Positions 8,548 to 16,869 are shown, numbered from the stretch's first letter. The stretch is 49,075 nt of DNA from Anaerolineales bacterium UBA2317 (GCA_002345215.1 DDVH01000043.1:65932-115006), one strand, 5' to 3'. Notes: generated by a model from the sequence alone, not told the origin. A program made the numbers and translations.

Positions 8548-9227
8548 TGTTTGTATTTATTGCTGGTGGCGGGCGCACAGGTTCAGAATTGGCTGTGCAA
8601 TTGCTCGCTCAAAAATATGAAGTACGTTTATTGGAACATCGCCGCGATTTGCTGGCGCGTTTGCATCATGAATTGCCGACAGAAGTAATTTATGAAGGGC
8701 AAGCTACAGACCCAACTGTTTTGAAGCAAGCTGGTTTGGATAAAGCCCAAGTGTTGGTGGCTTGTACGAATGATGATGCCGCGAATTTAACTTTATGTTA
8801 TTTAGCTCGTACGATGTTTAATGTAAAAAGGACTGTAGCAAGAATTAATAACCCGCGTAATGCTTGGTTATTTGATAAAAATTTCCATGTAGATGAAACC
8901 ATTAATCAAGCTGATGTGATGGCGCATTTGATTCAAGAGGAAATGTCACTCGGTGATATGATGACATTGCTTAAGTTGCGTCGTGGAAAATATTCATTGG
9001 TGGAAGAAAAAGTGCCAAAGGGCGCTCAAGCGATTGGGAAGCAAATTAAAGATTTAGGTTTACCAGAACAATGTGTGATTGCGGCGATTATTCGGCATGG
9101 TGAAATTGTTTTGCCACGCGGCACGCTGGCACTAGAAGAATATGATGAGGTGCTTGCAATTACGGATGATGAAGGTGCAAAGCAATTGGCTACATTGCTT
9201 GAACCGCCTGATAGGTCTGTGTTGTAA
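8544..9227 (+). CDS. trkA: TrkA/RCK-family potassium uptake regulatory subunit (second copy)
   Basis: A second RCK protein of 227 aa. It has the GGGRTG nucleotide-binding loop (residues 8-13), LLEHRRDLLARL after the second strand, then EGQATDPTVLKQAGLDKA and VLVACTNDDAANL. An RCK_C domain (about 145-222) contains VPKGAQAIGKQIKDLGLP and LEEYDEVLAIT. The two copies are diverged, which suggests a hetero-oligomeric regulatory ring on the permease. The start overlaps the previous stop as ATGA. A bidirectional terminator follows 4 bp after its stop. Confidence 0.92.
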   Translation: MMFVFIAGGGRTGSELAVQLLAQKYEVRLLEHRRDLLARLHHELPTEVIYEGQATDPTVLKQAGLDKAQVLVACTNDDAANLTLCYLARTMFNVKRTVARINNPRNAWLFDKNFHVDETINQADVMAHLIQEEMSLGDMMTLLKLRRGKYSLVEEKVPKGAQAIGKQIKDLGLPEQCVIAAIIRHGEIVLPRGTLALEEYDEVLAITDDEGAKQLATLLEPPDRSVL

Positions 9228-9230
9228 AGC

Positions 9231-9259
9231 AAAAACCCGATGATTTTCATCGGGTTTTT
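9231..9259. terminator. Bidirectional intrinsic terminator
   Basis: A 13-bp stem (AAAAACCCGATGA with TCATCGGGTTTTT) and a 3-nt loop carry A and T tracts on both sides. It ends the kimA-trkA-trkA operon on the plus strand and the convergent ABC exporter operon on the minus strand. Confidence 0.92.
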
Positions 9260-9262
9260 GTT

Positions 9263-11077
9263 TTATTTACCAACCATTTCTTTCATTTGTTCAACATACG
9301 CGAGAGATTGATGACGGAAATAAGTATTATACAGCTCAGCGTAATGACCATTTTGGTCGAGTAAACCTTGATGATTACCTTCTTCGATGATTGTACCTTT
9401 GCGCATGACCACAATTCTATCTGCGGCTTTGACGGTGGATAAACGATGCGCAATTAAAATGCTGGTTGAATTTTTTAGAATTAAATTCAAAGCTTGTTGG
9501 ATTTGCCATTCAGTGAATGGGTCAATGCTGGCGGTGGCTTCATCTAAGATGAAGATGGCGGGGTTTTGAACAAGTACACGCATGAGTGCAACGAGTTGGC
9601 GTTGCCCCATTGATAATCTATTTCCGCGTTCACCAACTTCAGTATGTAAACCATCCGGTAAAGTTTCAAGCCATTCACCGTCACCAATTTTTCTAGCGAG
9701 TTTGAGCATTTCTTCTTCTGGTACGCCGGGCGCGGCATAACGAATATTTTCTGCTATGGTGCCAGAGAATAAAAATGGAACTTGTGAGACAATGCCCAAT
9801 TGACGACGATATTGAGTCAAATCAAAAGTGCGGATGTCACGTCCATCTATGAGCAAACGACCTTCTTGATATTCGTAAAAACGTGCAATCAATTTGGCGA
9901 TGGAAGATTTTCCCGCGCCAGTGTGTCCGACGAGGGCAAGAGTCTCTCCGGGTTGAATGAGCAGGTTGAAGTCCGAAAGAATCGGTTCTTTATCCGAATA
10001 ACGAAAATTGATATGCTCAAAATTAATCTCGCCCTTAAGTCGTGGCACGTCTTGTTTATCTTTTTGAATGACGTTTGGGTCGGCATCAATCAATGCAAAG
10101 ACACGTTCAGCGGCGGAAAGCCCACCTTGAATTTGAGCCCAAAAGGATGTGAGATTTAAAACAGGGAAAAAGAATTGGTCGAGGCTCATGATGAAGAGAT
10201 ACCATGCGCCGATGCTGACGACGCCTTGCGCCGCGCTGAATCCGCCGACATAGACTAACACGCCGACGAACACGCCTCCAATTGCGTTTAGAACTGGGAA
10301 TACTAGCGACAATATAAACCCACGTTGAACATTGACTTGATACGATTGTTGATTTGATTCGTCGAACGATTTGAAGATGCTATCTTCTTGGCGGAAGTTT
10401 TTTGCGATTGAAATTCCGCTGATAGTTTCTTTTATGGCGGCGTTGACATCTGCCATGGCTTTCATGCCACGTTTGGTGACTTTCCTTGCCATGTTACGAA
10501 ACCATGAGGCAATTGCAAAAATAATTGGTAAGAAGCCAACCAGCATTAATGCCATGCGCCATTCGGTTTGGAATAATACATAGGCAATGATGAAGGCTTG
10601 AATAAATTGTGCAACTACATCGGTGATGATGACGACGAGTTGACCATAATCATTTGTATCGGATGTGATGCGCGATACGATGCGACCTGATGAGAATTGG
10701 TCGTAAAAAGATAAATCATGTTCGGCAGCGGCGCGGAATGCACGAGTACGCATATCTAACACGACATCACCTACAGCACGGACGATGAGTGCACGTCTCA
10801 TCCAGTTGAGCCCCCACAAGCCAAATGATACGGCTATCAATGCCAAGCCGACATACGCAATTGATTCATCAGTTGGTTGTGTTTGAATCAAATCTACAAT
10901 TCGGCTAACGACGACAGGTAATGCCGCGCCGATGAATGCCAACAAGATAATTAAGATAGATGCGAATACTAATCTTCTTGTTTGTGAACCGAAATATTCG
11001 ACCATGCGTTTGGCAAGCACACGGTCTGTATATTGTCTATCGTATTTTTCGTCGTTTAATCCTGCAAAGAAACCCAT
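9263..11077 (-). CDS. ABC exporter half-transporter, catalytic-site partner (second gene of pair)
   Basis: A 604-aa type IV ABC exporter: six-TM domain (about 1-320) fused to an ATPase. Walker A is GHTGAGKSS, Q-loop QVPFLF, Walker B FILDEATASID with the catalytic Glu, and H-loop LIAHRLS. The signature is LSMGQ instead of LSGGQ. The partner gene upstream has the opposite set (LSGGQ, but Asp for the catalytic Glu). The two therefore fit a heterodimer in which one composite ATP site is normal and the other degenerate, as in BmrCD or TM287/288. Substrate unknown (drug, lipid or peptide). The two genes are separated by an 88-bp degenerate repeat and probably co-transcribed. Confidence 0.93.
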   Translation of the reverse strand: MGFFAGLNDEKYDRQYTDRVLAKRMVEYFGSQTRRLVFASILIILLAFIGAALPVVVSRIVDLIQTQPTDESIAYVGLALIAVSFGLWGLNWMRRALIVRAVGDVVLDMRTRAFRAAAEHDLSFYDQFSSGRIVSRITSDTNDYGQLVVIITDVVAQFIQAFIIAYVLFQTEWRMALMLVGFLPIIFAIASWFRNMARKVTKRGMKAMADVNAAIKETISGISIAKNFRQEDSIFKSFDESNQQSYQVNVQRGFILSLVFPVLNAIGGVFVGVLVYVGGFSAAQGVVSIGAWYLFIMSLDQFFFPVLNLTSFWAQIQGGLSAAERVFALIDADPNVIQKDKQDVPRLKGEINFEHINFRYSDKEPILSDFNLLIQPGETLALVGHTGAGKSSIAKLIARFYEYQEGRLLIDGRDIRTFDLTQYRRQLGIVSQVPFLFSGTIAENIRYAAPGVPEEEMLKLARKIGDGEWLETLPDGLHTEVGERGNRLSMGQRQLVALMRVLVQNPAIFILDEATASIDPFTEWQIQQALNLILKNSTSILIAHRLSTVKAADRIVVMRKGTIIEEGNHQGLLDQNGHYAELYNTYFRHQSLAYVEQMKEMVGK

Positions 11078-11165
11078 AAGTTAACTCTCAGCTTTCAGCT
11101 GTCAGCATTTAGCGTTGGCAGTTAGTTCTTGCTGACTGCTGATAGCTAATTGCTGATTGCTTTGT
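11078..11165. repeat. Degenerate AGCTGATAGC-type intergenic repeat
   Basis: The 88 bp between the two ABC genes consist of near-tandem words such as CTTTCAGCTGTCAGC, TTGCTGACTGCTGATAGC and ATTGCTGATTGC. There is no reading frame and no clear terminator. On the minus strand its GCTGAGAG is the only candidate ribosome binding site for the downstream ABC gene. Confidence 0.55.
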
Positions 11166-12926
11166 TTATTCTCTAAAAATTCTTGAATACGCTTCGGAGG
11201 TTTGCATCAGTTCATCATGTGTGCCGACTGCTGAAATTTCACCTTTACGAAGCACGATGATTAAATCTGCCCAACGGATTTGTGACAAACGATGTGTGAT
11301 GATAAATGTCGTTCGCCCGCGGGCGGCGTTAGAAATGGCGCGTTGAATCTTATCTTCGGTGGCTGAATCAATTGCGGAGGTGGAATCATCTAGCACCAAA
11401 ATTTTGGGTTCCGTTAAGAAGGCACGCGCCAATGCAATTCTTTGTCTTTGTCCGCCAGAGAGTGTGACGCCACGTTCACCGACGACAGTTCCATAGGTTT
11501 GGTCAAAGTCTAAAATGAAATCATGTGCTTGTGCCGCAATGGATGCAGACATGACTTCATCTTTGGTGGCATTTGGTTTTCCGAAAGCGATATTGTCACT
11601 GAGTGAGCGTGAGAACAAGAAAATATCTTGTTCAATAATAGAGATTTGCTCGCGTAATGAAGCTAAATTCCAATCTCGTACATCTGTGCCGTCAACGAAT
11701 ACTTGTCCGCCAGAAACATCATACGTGCGGTTGATTAACTTCACTAATGAAGTTTTCCCGGCGCCAGTCTGACCGACTAATGCAACCGTTTGACCTGCTT
11801 TGACTTTGAAAGAAATATTTTTCAAAATCGGCTCACCATTTGGGTAATTGAATGAGACATTGCGAAATTCGATGTCGCCGCGAATGTTTGAGGTCACGCC
11901 TGAGGCGTTTTGGTCAAGATGAGTCTCACGTTTGATTAAGTCTAAAATTCGGCGAGCAGATGAAACTCCTAAAGAAATTTGTGAATATGCAAATGTAGAA
12001 GTGAAGGTCGGGAATTGCAAAAGTTGCAACATGCCGAAATACGCAATTACATCACCAACACTTAATAATTCTTGGCGATATAAAAGCAAAGCATGGACTA
12101 GACCTCCAGCGTAAGCCAAACCTAGTAACAACATGGCGATATATCTGGCTTCGAGTTCACCTTGTTGCACAAACGCATCGCGCACTTTTTTGGCATTGAT
12201 GATGAAGCGGTCAACTTCGGCATCTTCTTGTGCCGCGCCCTTCATAATTTCCACACCATCTAATGATTCGGAAAGATGTGTATTCATCGTCCCAAACGTG
12301 GCGCGGACGGTATCCGTCACAGGCGATAATGATTTGAGATAGCGTGCCAATGCTATGAAATAGAAGATGACGAAAACAAGAGGCGTGAGTACCAGTGACC
12401 AATGATAGGTTGGACCAAAAAATAACGGCATGAGAATAAACATGAATGAGCCGACCACAAGATTCACACCGGGGCTAAACATGTAATTGACTTCACGCAC
12501 ATCGTTGGTGGCACGTGCCATCGTATCACCGACGGGTTGGAGGTTATGAAACGTCATGCTCTTTCCGAGCAATGAAAGATACAACTCATCGCGAATATCA
12601 CGTTCCATTTTTTGTGCCATTAATTCCGCGCCAAAATTTCTACCGAGTTGCAAAACACCGCGAATGATTTGTGAAATACCAATGGTTAAAGCCAAAGGCA
12701 ATAACACACTGGTATCAAGCGTATCTCGAATGGAGTCAAATGCGTCGCCTGTTAAAACAGGCACAACCACAGCCAGAACCGCGTTTCCAATCGCGCCAAC
12801 GAAAATCATCACCATAATCCAAGAATATGGTTTTGCATGCGAAAGAATCCAACGAATGGCTGTTGAAGTATCGTATTTGTTTTTTCTGTGTAAAGTAAAT
12901 TCTGCTGGGGCAGTCAAAGTAGTCAT
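11166..12926 (-). CDS. ABC exporter half-transporter with degenerate ATPase site (first gene of pair)
   Basis: 586-aa membrane-ATPase half transporter. TM domain to about residue 320, then ATPase: Walker A GQTGAGKTS, Q-loop QDIFLF, canonical signature LSGGQRQRIALAR, Walker B VLDDSTSAID, and H-loop IITHRLS. The residue after Walker B is Asp in place of the catalytic Glu, the hallmark of the inactive site in asymmetric heterodimeric exporters. With the next gene it forms a complete exporter. The ATG sits 6 nt below a TACAAT box, so the operon mRNA is probably leaderless. Confidence 0.93.
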   Translation of the reverse strand: MTTLTAPAEFTLHRKNKYDTSTAIRWILSHAKPYSWIMVMIFVGAIGNAVLAVVVPVLTGDAFDSIRDTLDTSVLLPLALTIGISQIIRGVLQLGRNFGAELMAQKMERDIRDELYLSLLGKSMTFHNLQPVGDTMARATNDVREVNYMFSPGVNLVVGSFMFILMPLFFGPTYHWSLVLTPLVFVIFYFIALARYLKSLSPVTDTVRATFGTMNTHLSESLDGVEIMKGAAQEDAEVDRFIINAKKVRDAFVQQGELEARYIAMLLLGLAYAGGLVHALLLYRQELLSVGDVIAYFGMLQLLQFPTFTSTFAYSQISLGVSSARRILDLIKRETHLDQNASGVTSNIRGDIEFRNVSFNYPNGEPILKNISFKVKAGQTVALVGQTGAGKTSLVKLINRTYDVSGGQVFVDGTDVRDWNLASLREQISIIEQDIFLFSRSLSDNIAFGKPNATKDEVMSASIAAQAHDFILDFDQTYGTVVGERGVTLSGGQRQRIALARAFLTEPKILVLDDSTSAIDSATEDKIQRAISNAARGRTTFIITHRLSQIRWADLIIVLRKGEISAVGTHDELMQTSEAYSRIFRE

Positions 12927-12932
12927 AGAACA

Positions 12933-12938
12933 ATTGTA
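12933..12938 (-). promoter_or_regulatory. -10 box of the ABC exporter operon, leaderless type
   Basis: On the minus strand TACAAT is followed by TGTTCT and then the ATG, a 6-nt gap. The same TACAAT-6-ATG arrangement occurs at the aminoglycoside-kinase-like gene and the DNA methyltransferase. Confidence 0.55.
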
Positions 12939-13042
12939 CCATTTTCAGTTTTTAATTTTCGTAACCCCACTTTCAAATGAGGGTTATTTAAGGTAGGCTA
13001 GCAATTCGGCTAGTCACAATTCAACTCAAGGAGAGTGTGAAA

Positions 13043-13192
13043 ATGAATATCTCGTTACCCAAAACAATTTCTGGTTGGTGTATGTGGTTGTTCTTCTTAT
13101 GTACTGGTTTAGGCATGTTCGTTCCGGTACTCGCCACAATCGTCCCTTGGTTAGCCCTTGCGTACGCAATCTTCGCATTGATTGGCATGTAA
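13043..13192 (+). CDS. Small hydrophobic membrane protein, 49 aa
   Basis: A short gene with strong signals: Shine-Dalgarno AAGGAG 9-10 nt before the ATG, a clean 49-codon frame, and an intrinsic terminator 5 bp after the stop. The protein begins MNISLPKTISGWCMW and ends IFALIGM. It is almost wholly hydrophobic, with two likely membrane spans (about 10-31 and 33-48) separated by a proline. It has no known domain I can name. It stands alone between divergent and convergent neighbours, so it is its own transcription unit. The tight SD and terminator make it a real gene despite its size. Confidence 0.8.
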   Translation: MNISLPKTISGWCMWLFFLCTGLGMFVPVLATIVPWLALAYAIFALIGM

Positions 13193-13196
13193 TCAC

Positions 13197-13228
13197 AAAA
13201 ATGACCTCCTTGCGGAGGTCATTTTTTT
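13197..13228. terminator. Intrinsic terminator, probably bidirectional
   Basis: A 12-bp stem AAAATGACCTCC / GGAGGTCATTTT with a TTGC loop, then a T tract. It closes the 49-aa protein gene and also lies at the 3' end of the convergent kinase-like gene. Confidence 0.92.
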
Positions 13229-14147
13229 ATTTAAGCTCAGAAAATATTTTTGCACACATCAACGAATGTTCATCCTCGATACTTGATTCAAAATTCCACC
13301 AAGCGGATAAGACCGCATGACTCAATGCCCAGTTGATAATCGATTCTCTTTCCCAACCTGTTCTTTCTTTGATGATATCTACACGCCTCTTAGTCTGGAT
13401 TTCAAACTGTTTCTCGTCCTGAAACATTCCCCAAGGATTCAACATCAGCGGACCAATCTCATAACCTGCCGGTCCAATCACACCTTTCGGGTCAATGATT
13501 AACCATCCCCGTTCTGACGACAAAATATTGAAATGATGAAAATCACCATGCAATAAAACATTTTCAGCATTGAATAATTCTGGCAAGACAGATTCAACTC
13601 GCTCCAAAATCTCTTTCGGAAATGGTCCCGTCCCGCCGTAATGTGGACGAATCTTTTTAATCCCATCAAACCAATCGGATAATTTTATAGATTTTTTCGT
13701 AGGGGCACGATATATCGTGCCCCTACTATGAATATTCGCCATAACATCCATTGCAATTTGAGTTCTTTTATCATCGTCTTTCAGTTCAGAAAGCATCTTC
13801 CCCGGCGTGAGCCTTTCTAATAACAAAAATCCTCTTTCTTCATCTGATTCAAGAAGTTTACAAGCACCATCCCCGCCATATAATTTCAAAGCATTGATTT
13901 CGCTGATTAATTCTTCACGAAGCACACCGATTTTGAGAATGACATTTTGTGTAGGGGTGAGGCATGCCTCGCCCCTACAGGCATACGCCACAAAATTAAA
14001 AGATAAATTAGATACAAGCTTAATATCTTTCAAATCCCAGCGTGACGAAGCATCTTCAACTAACTTCGGTAAGTCTTTGATAAACTGTTTTCCATCTTCA
14101 TCAAAAACTGATTCAATGGTTTGTATAAATTCTTTTGGTAAATTCAT
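13227..14147 (-). CDS. Aminoglycoside/streptomycin phosphotransferase-like kinase with two in-frame palindromic inserts
   Basis: APH(6)-like small-molecule kinase fold. The catalytic loop is LLHGDFHHFNIL and the metal-binding segment is WLIIDPKGVIGPAGYEIGP, the pattern of streptomycin/hydroxyurea phosphotransferases. Acidic N-lobe helices follow LERLTPGKMLSEL. Two 10-codon inserts, SRGTIYRAPT and CRGEACLTPT, are encoded by 28-30-bp palindromes and keep the frame open. I choose the ATG at 14147 because TACAAT lies 6 nt before it; a GTG five codons upstream is also in frame but would overlap that box. True substrate unknown; an antibiotic is possible but unproven. Confidence 0.82.
   Translation of the reverse strand: MNLPKEFIQTIESVFDEDGKQFIKDLPKLVEDASSRWDLKDIKLVSNLSFNFVAYACRGEACLTPTQNVILKIGVLREELISEINALKLYGGDGACKLLESDEERGFLLLERLTPGKMLSELKDDDKRTQIAMDVMANIHSRGTIYRAPTKKSIKLSDWFDGIKKIRPHYGGTGPFPKEILERVESVLPELFNAENVLLHGDFHHFNILSSERGWLIIDPKGVIGPAGYEIGPLMLNPWGMFQDEKQFEIQTKRRVDIIKERTGWERESIINWALSHAVLSAWWNFESSIEDEHSLMCAKIFSELK
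13698..13727. repeat. Palindromic element inserted in frame, copy A
   Basis: Bases 13699-13726 are a perfect 28-bp palindrome with half-site GTAGGGGCACGATA. With one base on each side it fills exactly ten codons of the kinase-like gene, translated SRGTIYRAPT. Confidence 0.9.
13950..13979. repeat. Palindromic element inserted in frame, copy B
   Basis: A 30-bp palindrome with one mismatch, outer half TGTAGGGG and core GGCATGCC. On the coding strand it reads as ten codons, CRGEACLTPT, inside the kinase-like gene. The core is the same as the intergenic copy at 17623-17650. Confidence 0.9.
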
Positions 14148-14153
14148 CCAATG

Positions 14154-14159
14154 ATTGTA
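14154..14159 (-). promoter_or_regulatory. -10 box of the kinase-like gene, leaderless type
   Basis: On the minus strand TACAAT is followed by 6 nt (CATTGG) and the ATG at 14147. This supports that start codon over the upstream GTG. Confidence 0.5.
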
Positions 14160-14241
14160 CACAATTTAATTATTAAAATTTTGTAATAATACGGTTTATT
14201 TTTTAATATGATGTTATATTTGATTATGAAGGAGAATAAAA

Positions 14242-14649
14242 ATGGCTACTTTAAAAGAAATTGAAGGAATTGGTTCAGCCTATGCCGCTAAGTTAAATAA
14301 AGCCGGTGTACGTGGAGTCAATGGATTGTTACAAGCAGGCGGGACTCGTAAAGGTCGCGCAGAACTTGCCAAAGCCACAGGCTTTAGTGCAAAGACGATT
14401 CTTGAATGGGTCAATCGCGCGGATTTGTTTCGCGTGAAAGGAATCGGCTCACAATATTCTGATTTGCTCGAAGCCGCAGGTGTGGATACCGTTGTGGAAC
14501 TTGGCAAACGCAAACCCGAAGCATTAGTTGCCGCGTTTGAAAAAGCAAACTCAGGTAAGAAGCGAGTTGTTCGTCAATTGCCCAGTTTGAGTCAAGTAAA
14601 AGATTGGGTCAAGAAAGCCAAATCTTTGAAACGTGCTGTAGAATACTAA
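14242..14649 (+). CDS. DUF4332-type double helix-hairpin-helix protein
   Basis: 135-aa soluble protein with two copies of the helix-hairpin-helix pattern. The first is EIEGIGSAYAAKLNKAGVRGV (residues 6-26, shown in part), the second VKGIGSQYSDLLEAAGVDTV (about 73-92). Each IEGIG / VKGIG hairpin is followed by a helix, as in DNA polymerase lambda-like and DUF4332 proteins, so nucleic-acid binding is plausible. The C terminus is lysine/arginine rich. It has a good SD (GAAGGAG) and its own bidirectional terminator. No partner gene suggests its job. Confidence 0.85.
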   Translation: MATLKEIEGIGSAYAAKLNKAGVRGVNGLLQAGGTRKGRAELAKATGFSAKTILEWVNRADLFRVKGIGSQYSDLLEAAGVDTVVELGKRKPEALVAAFEKANSGKKRVVRQLPSLSQVKDWVKKAKSLKRAVEY

Positions 14650-14652
14650 AAT

Positions 14653-14684
14653 AAAAAATCCCGATGAATTCATCGGGATTTTTT
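14653..14684. terminator. Bidirectional intrinsic terminator
   Basis: A perfect palindrome: AAAAAATCCCGATGAA and its complement, with terminal A and T tracts. It separates the convergent DUF4332 gene and the sigma-like protein gene. Confidence 0.93.
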
Positions 14685-14686
14685 TA

Positions 14687-15493
14687 TTAATCTTTATTGA
14701 CAATTCGTAACGTCACAATCGGTTGACCCTGCTTGCGGAATTGCATCACTTCGGGGTGAGAATTAGCATATTTTTCTATGCCTTCATTATCCCAAGAAAC
14801 TCGTCCTTTGGTAAACGTAGCGCGATACATTCCGCCTGTCACACTTTCACCATGCAAAAGCACATCGGTCTTAATCTCATTTTCAAGTGTAGAGATATTT
14901 TCCTCAGCAGAATCAAGCAGAGGTTTGTATTCTGAATCGAGTGCATCTAACTGACTTTGAATCTGCTTGAGGATTTCTGCGCGTTTGGATTCATAATCTA
15001 AACGCGCAACATCCGCCGCGCCTTTTAGATTTTCGAGTCGCTTCAATTTATCAACAATATTTTCTACTTTGGGCTTTTGATTTAATTGACCTAATTTTTC
15101 AACCACAATATATTTGAGGCTTTTCTTCAATTCTGTTTGCCATGTTTTTGTTTTGACGCGCGTGATAATTTCATCAAAAATTTGTTTCAGATATTCAGGC
15201 GTGTAATTATATTTTGGCGCAATGGATGAAAGTTGCTCGGCAGGTTCGCCATCCAATCCATAACGACGCGCGAGGATATGATAATAATCATCTTTGCCTG
15301 CATCGTTGGTGAGGCGTTTGTGAATCACTTCTAAAAATTGAGCAACAACACTTTCAAGATGCTTATCTCGAATCACTTCAATTTGTGATTCTTCAAATCC
15401 CAGTTCTCGAAGCAATGAACTTAATTTTGTTTCATTACCATAAATGATAGAAAGTAATTCATTCAAACCTGTAAGTTGTATTTTGAAATCCAT
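14687..15493 (-). CDS. Protein with sigma-70 region-4-like segment, coiled coil and uncharacterised C-terminal domain
   Basis: 268 aa, no family I can name with certainty. Residues about 70-113 (ARRYGLDGEPAEQLSSIAP then YTPEYLKQIFDEIITRV) match the cadence of sigma-70 region 4, where RYGLDG is followed by an HTH. Residues about 140-210 are heptad-like and charged, a likely coiled coil. Residues 211-268 (GMYRATFTKGRVSWDNEGIE, then a short beta-rich end) form a compact domain resembling phage-type small-domain proteins. It lacks sigma regions 2 and 3, so it is not a working sigma factor. It is third in a run after rlmB and GH1, with SD GGAGG. Confidence 0.75.
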   Translation of the reverse strand: MDFKIQLTGLNELLSIIYGNETKLSSLLRELGFEESQIEVIRDKHLESVVAQFLEVIHKRLTNDAGKDDYYHILARRYGLDGEPAEQLSSIAPKYNYTPEYLKQIFDEIITRVKTKTWQTELKKSLKYIVVEKLGQLNQKPKVENIVDKLKRLENLKGAADVARLDYESKRAEILKQIQSQLDALDSEYKPLLDSAEENISTLENEIKTDVLLHGESVTGGMYRATFTKGRVSWDNEGIEKYANSHPEVMQFRKQGQPIVTLRIVNKD

Positions 15494-15540
15494 TTGACCT
15501 CCACATTTAACTTTCCAATCTTCAAACTTTCAACCTGAAA

Positions 15541-16860
15541 CTAGCCGGGAAAAATCTTCTCGAACACTTCTGGACAATACTTCTGCACCATCTCGGATGA
15601 GATACCATTCTCTTTGCAAATCTCGGCGTACAAATCTACAGACGGGCGGCGGATTCTTTTTTGCGTATCAATATCAAGTCCCCACAGACCGAAGCGTTGA
15701 GTCCAACCACGTTCCCATTCAAAGTTATCAACTAATGACCAGTGAAAATATCCCTTCACTTGCCAGTTGAAATTAACAGCCCGCCACACTTGATGAAGAT
15801 GTTGTACCAAATATCGCGGACGAAGATGATCATCTGAATCTTCTACGCCGTTTTCAGTGATGATAATTGGCAAATTTGGATACGTTCTTTCAATCCATTT
15901 GATAGACTGAAAAATTCCTTCAGGAATATTCGCCAAGAAATTTGTATCGCTCATATCCGCATCTTTTGGATAACCACTGTTTGAAAATAATTCACCAGGC
16001 TTTGTGATGTCAAACCAAACTGTATCTACAGAATAATAATTTAATCCGAGATAATCTTGTGTGCCTTTGGCTTCTGGAATATTTTGATTCCCAACGGGAG
16101 ATTTCATCACACCCGTTGAAATCGCAGATGGAAACGCCATATTGATTCCGTTATAACGGATATTGCGCATCAATCTATCTAATGGCGACCATTTCACTCG
16201 CGGAACCATCGGGCGATAATGCAAAGCATAACCAACACGTGCTTCGGGTTGTAACTCATGAATTGCTCTGTATGCAACTGCATGAGCACGAATCATATTC
16301 GCCATCACACGCATTGATAATTTCAAATCTTTTTTACCGGGTGGGAATGCGCCAATAACATAACCACTTAAAGCATAAACATTCGGTTCGTTAATCGTCA
16401 CCCACAAGTTGACATATTCTTTCAACGCATCTACAACTTTGCGAACATACTTTTCAAACAAAGCAACTATATTTTCATTTTCCCAACCATCAGTAATCCA
16501 CAATGGGTCAGTAAAATGATGCAACGTCACTAATGCAGTCATATTGCGTTCTTTCAAGCCGCGCAACATGGCACGATATTTTTCTAAAGCGTCTTCATCC
16601 CAAGAATCAGGCGTAGGTTGTATGCGACTCCACTCCACTGAGAAGCGATGCGCGTTTTGTCCTGTTTCAACCGCACGATCAAAATCTTCGCGCCAACGTC
16701 CACCCCACCAATCCGCCGCCAATCCAGATTTATGAACAGTCTTTCCCGCTTCTTCCCACGCGTGCCAATTGTTATTCGTGTTGTTGCCTTCCACTTGATG
16801 TGAAGCCGTTGCTGTTCCCCACAAAAAACCTTTTGGAAAATGATAAGTTGCTTGAGGCAT
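15541..16860 (-). CDS. Glycoside hydrolase family 1 (beta-glucosidase-like)
   Basis: 439-aa cytoplasmic (no signal peptide) retaining beta-glycosidase. The GH1 N-terminal signature FPKGFLWGTATASHQVEGN spans residues 8-26. The acid/base Glu is E158 in WVTINEPNVY and the nucleophile is E336 in IIITENGVED. The aglycone or substrate region GYFHWSLVDNFEWERGW is near 370-386. All residues needed for activity are present. Substrate could be cello-oligosaccharide, beta-glucoside or galactoside. It begins 9 nt after the rlmB stop, with SD GGAG, so the pair is co-transcribed. Confidence 0.95.
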   Translation of the reverse strand: MPQATYHFPKGFLWGTATASHQVEGNNTNNNWHAWEEAGKTVHKSGLAADWWGGRWREDFDRAVETGQNAHRFSVEWSRIQPTPDSWDEDALEKYRAMLRGLKERNMTALVTLHHFTDPLWITDGWENENIVALFEKYVRKVVDALKEYVNLWVTINEPNVYALSGYVIGAFPPGKKDLKLSMRVMANMIRAHAVAYRAIHELQPEARVGYALHYRPMVPRVKWSPLDRLMRNIRYNGINMAFPSAISTGVMKSPVGNQNIPEAKGTQDYLGLNYYSVDTVWFDITKPGELFSNSGYPKDADMSDTNFLANIPEGIFQSIKWIERTYPNLPIIITENGVEDSDDHLRPRYLVQHLHQVWRAVNFNWQVKGYFHWSLVDNFEWERGWTQRFGLWGLDIDTQKRIRRPSVDLYAEICKENGISSEMVQKYCPEVFEKIFPG

Positions 16861-16869
16861 ATTTCTCCG

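Noticed and set aside
13950..13979. Restriction site or transposon end as explanation of the palindrome
   Set aside because: It is 28-30 bp, recurs three times with the same outer half-sites and different cores, and preserves the frame, which fits a small palindromic repeat family.
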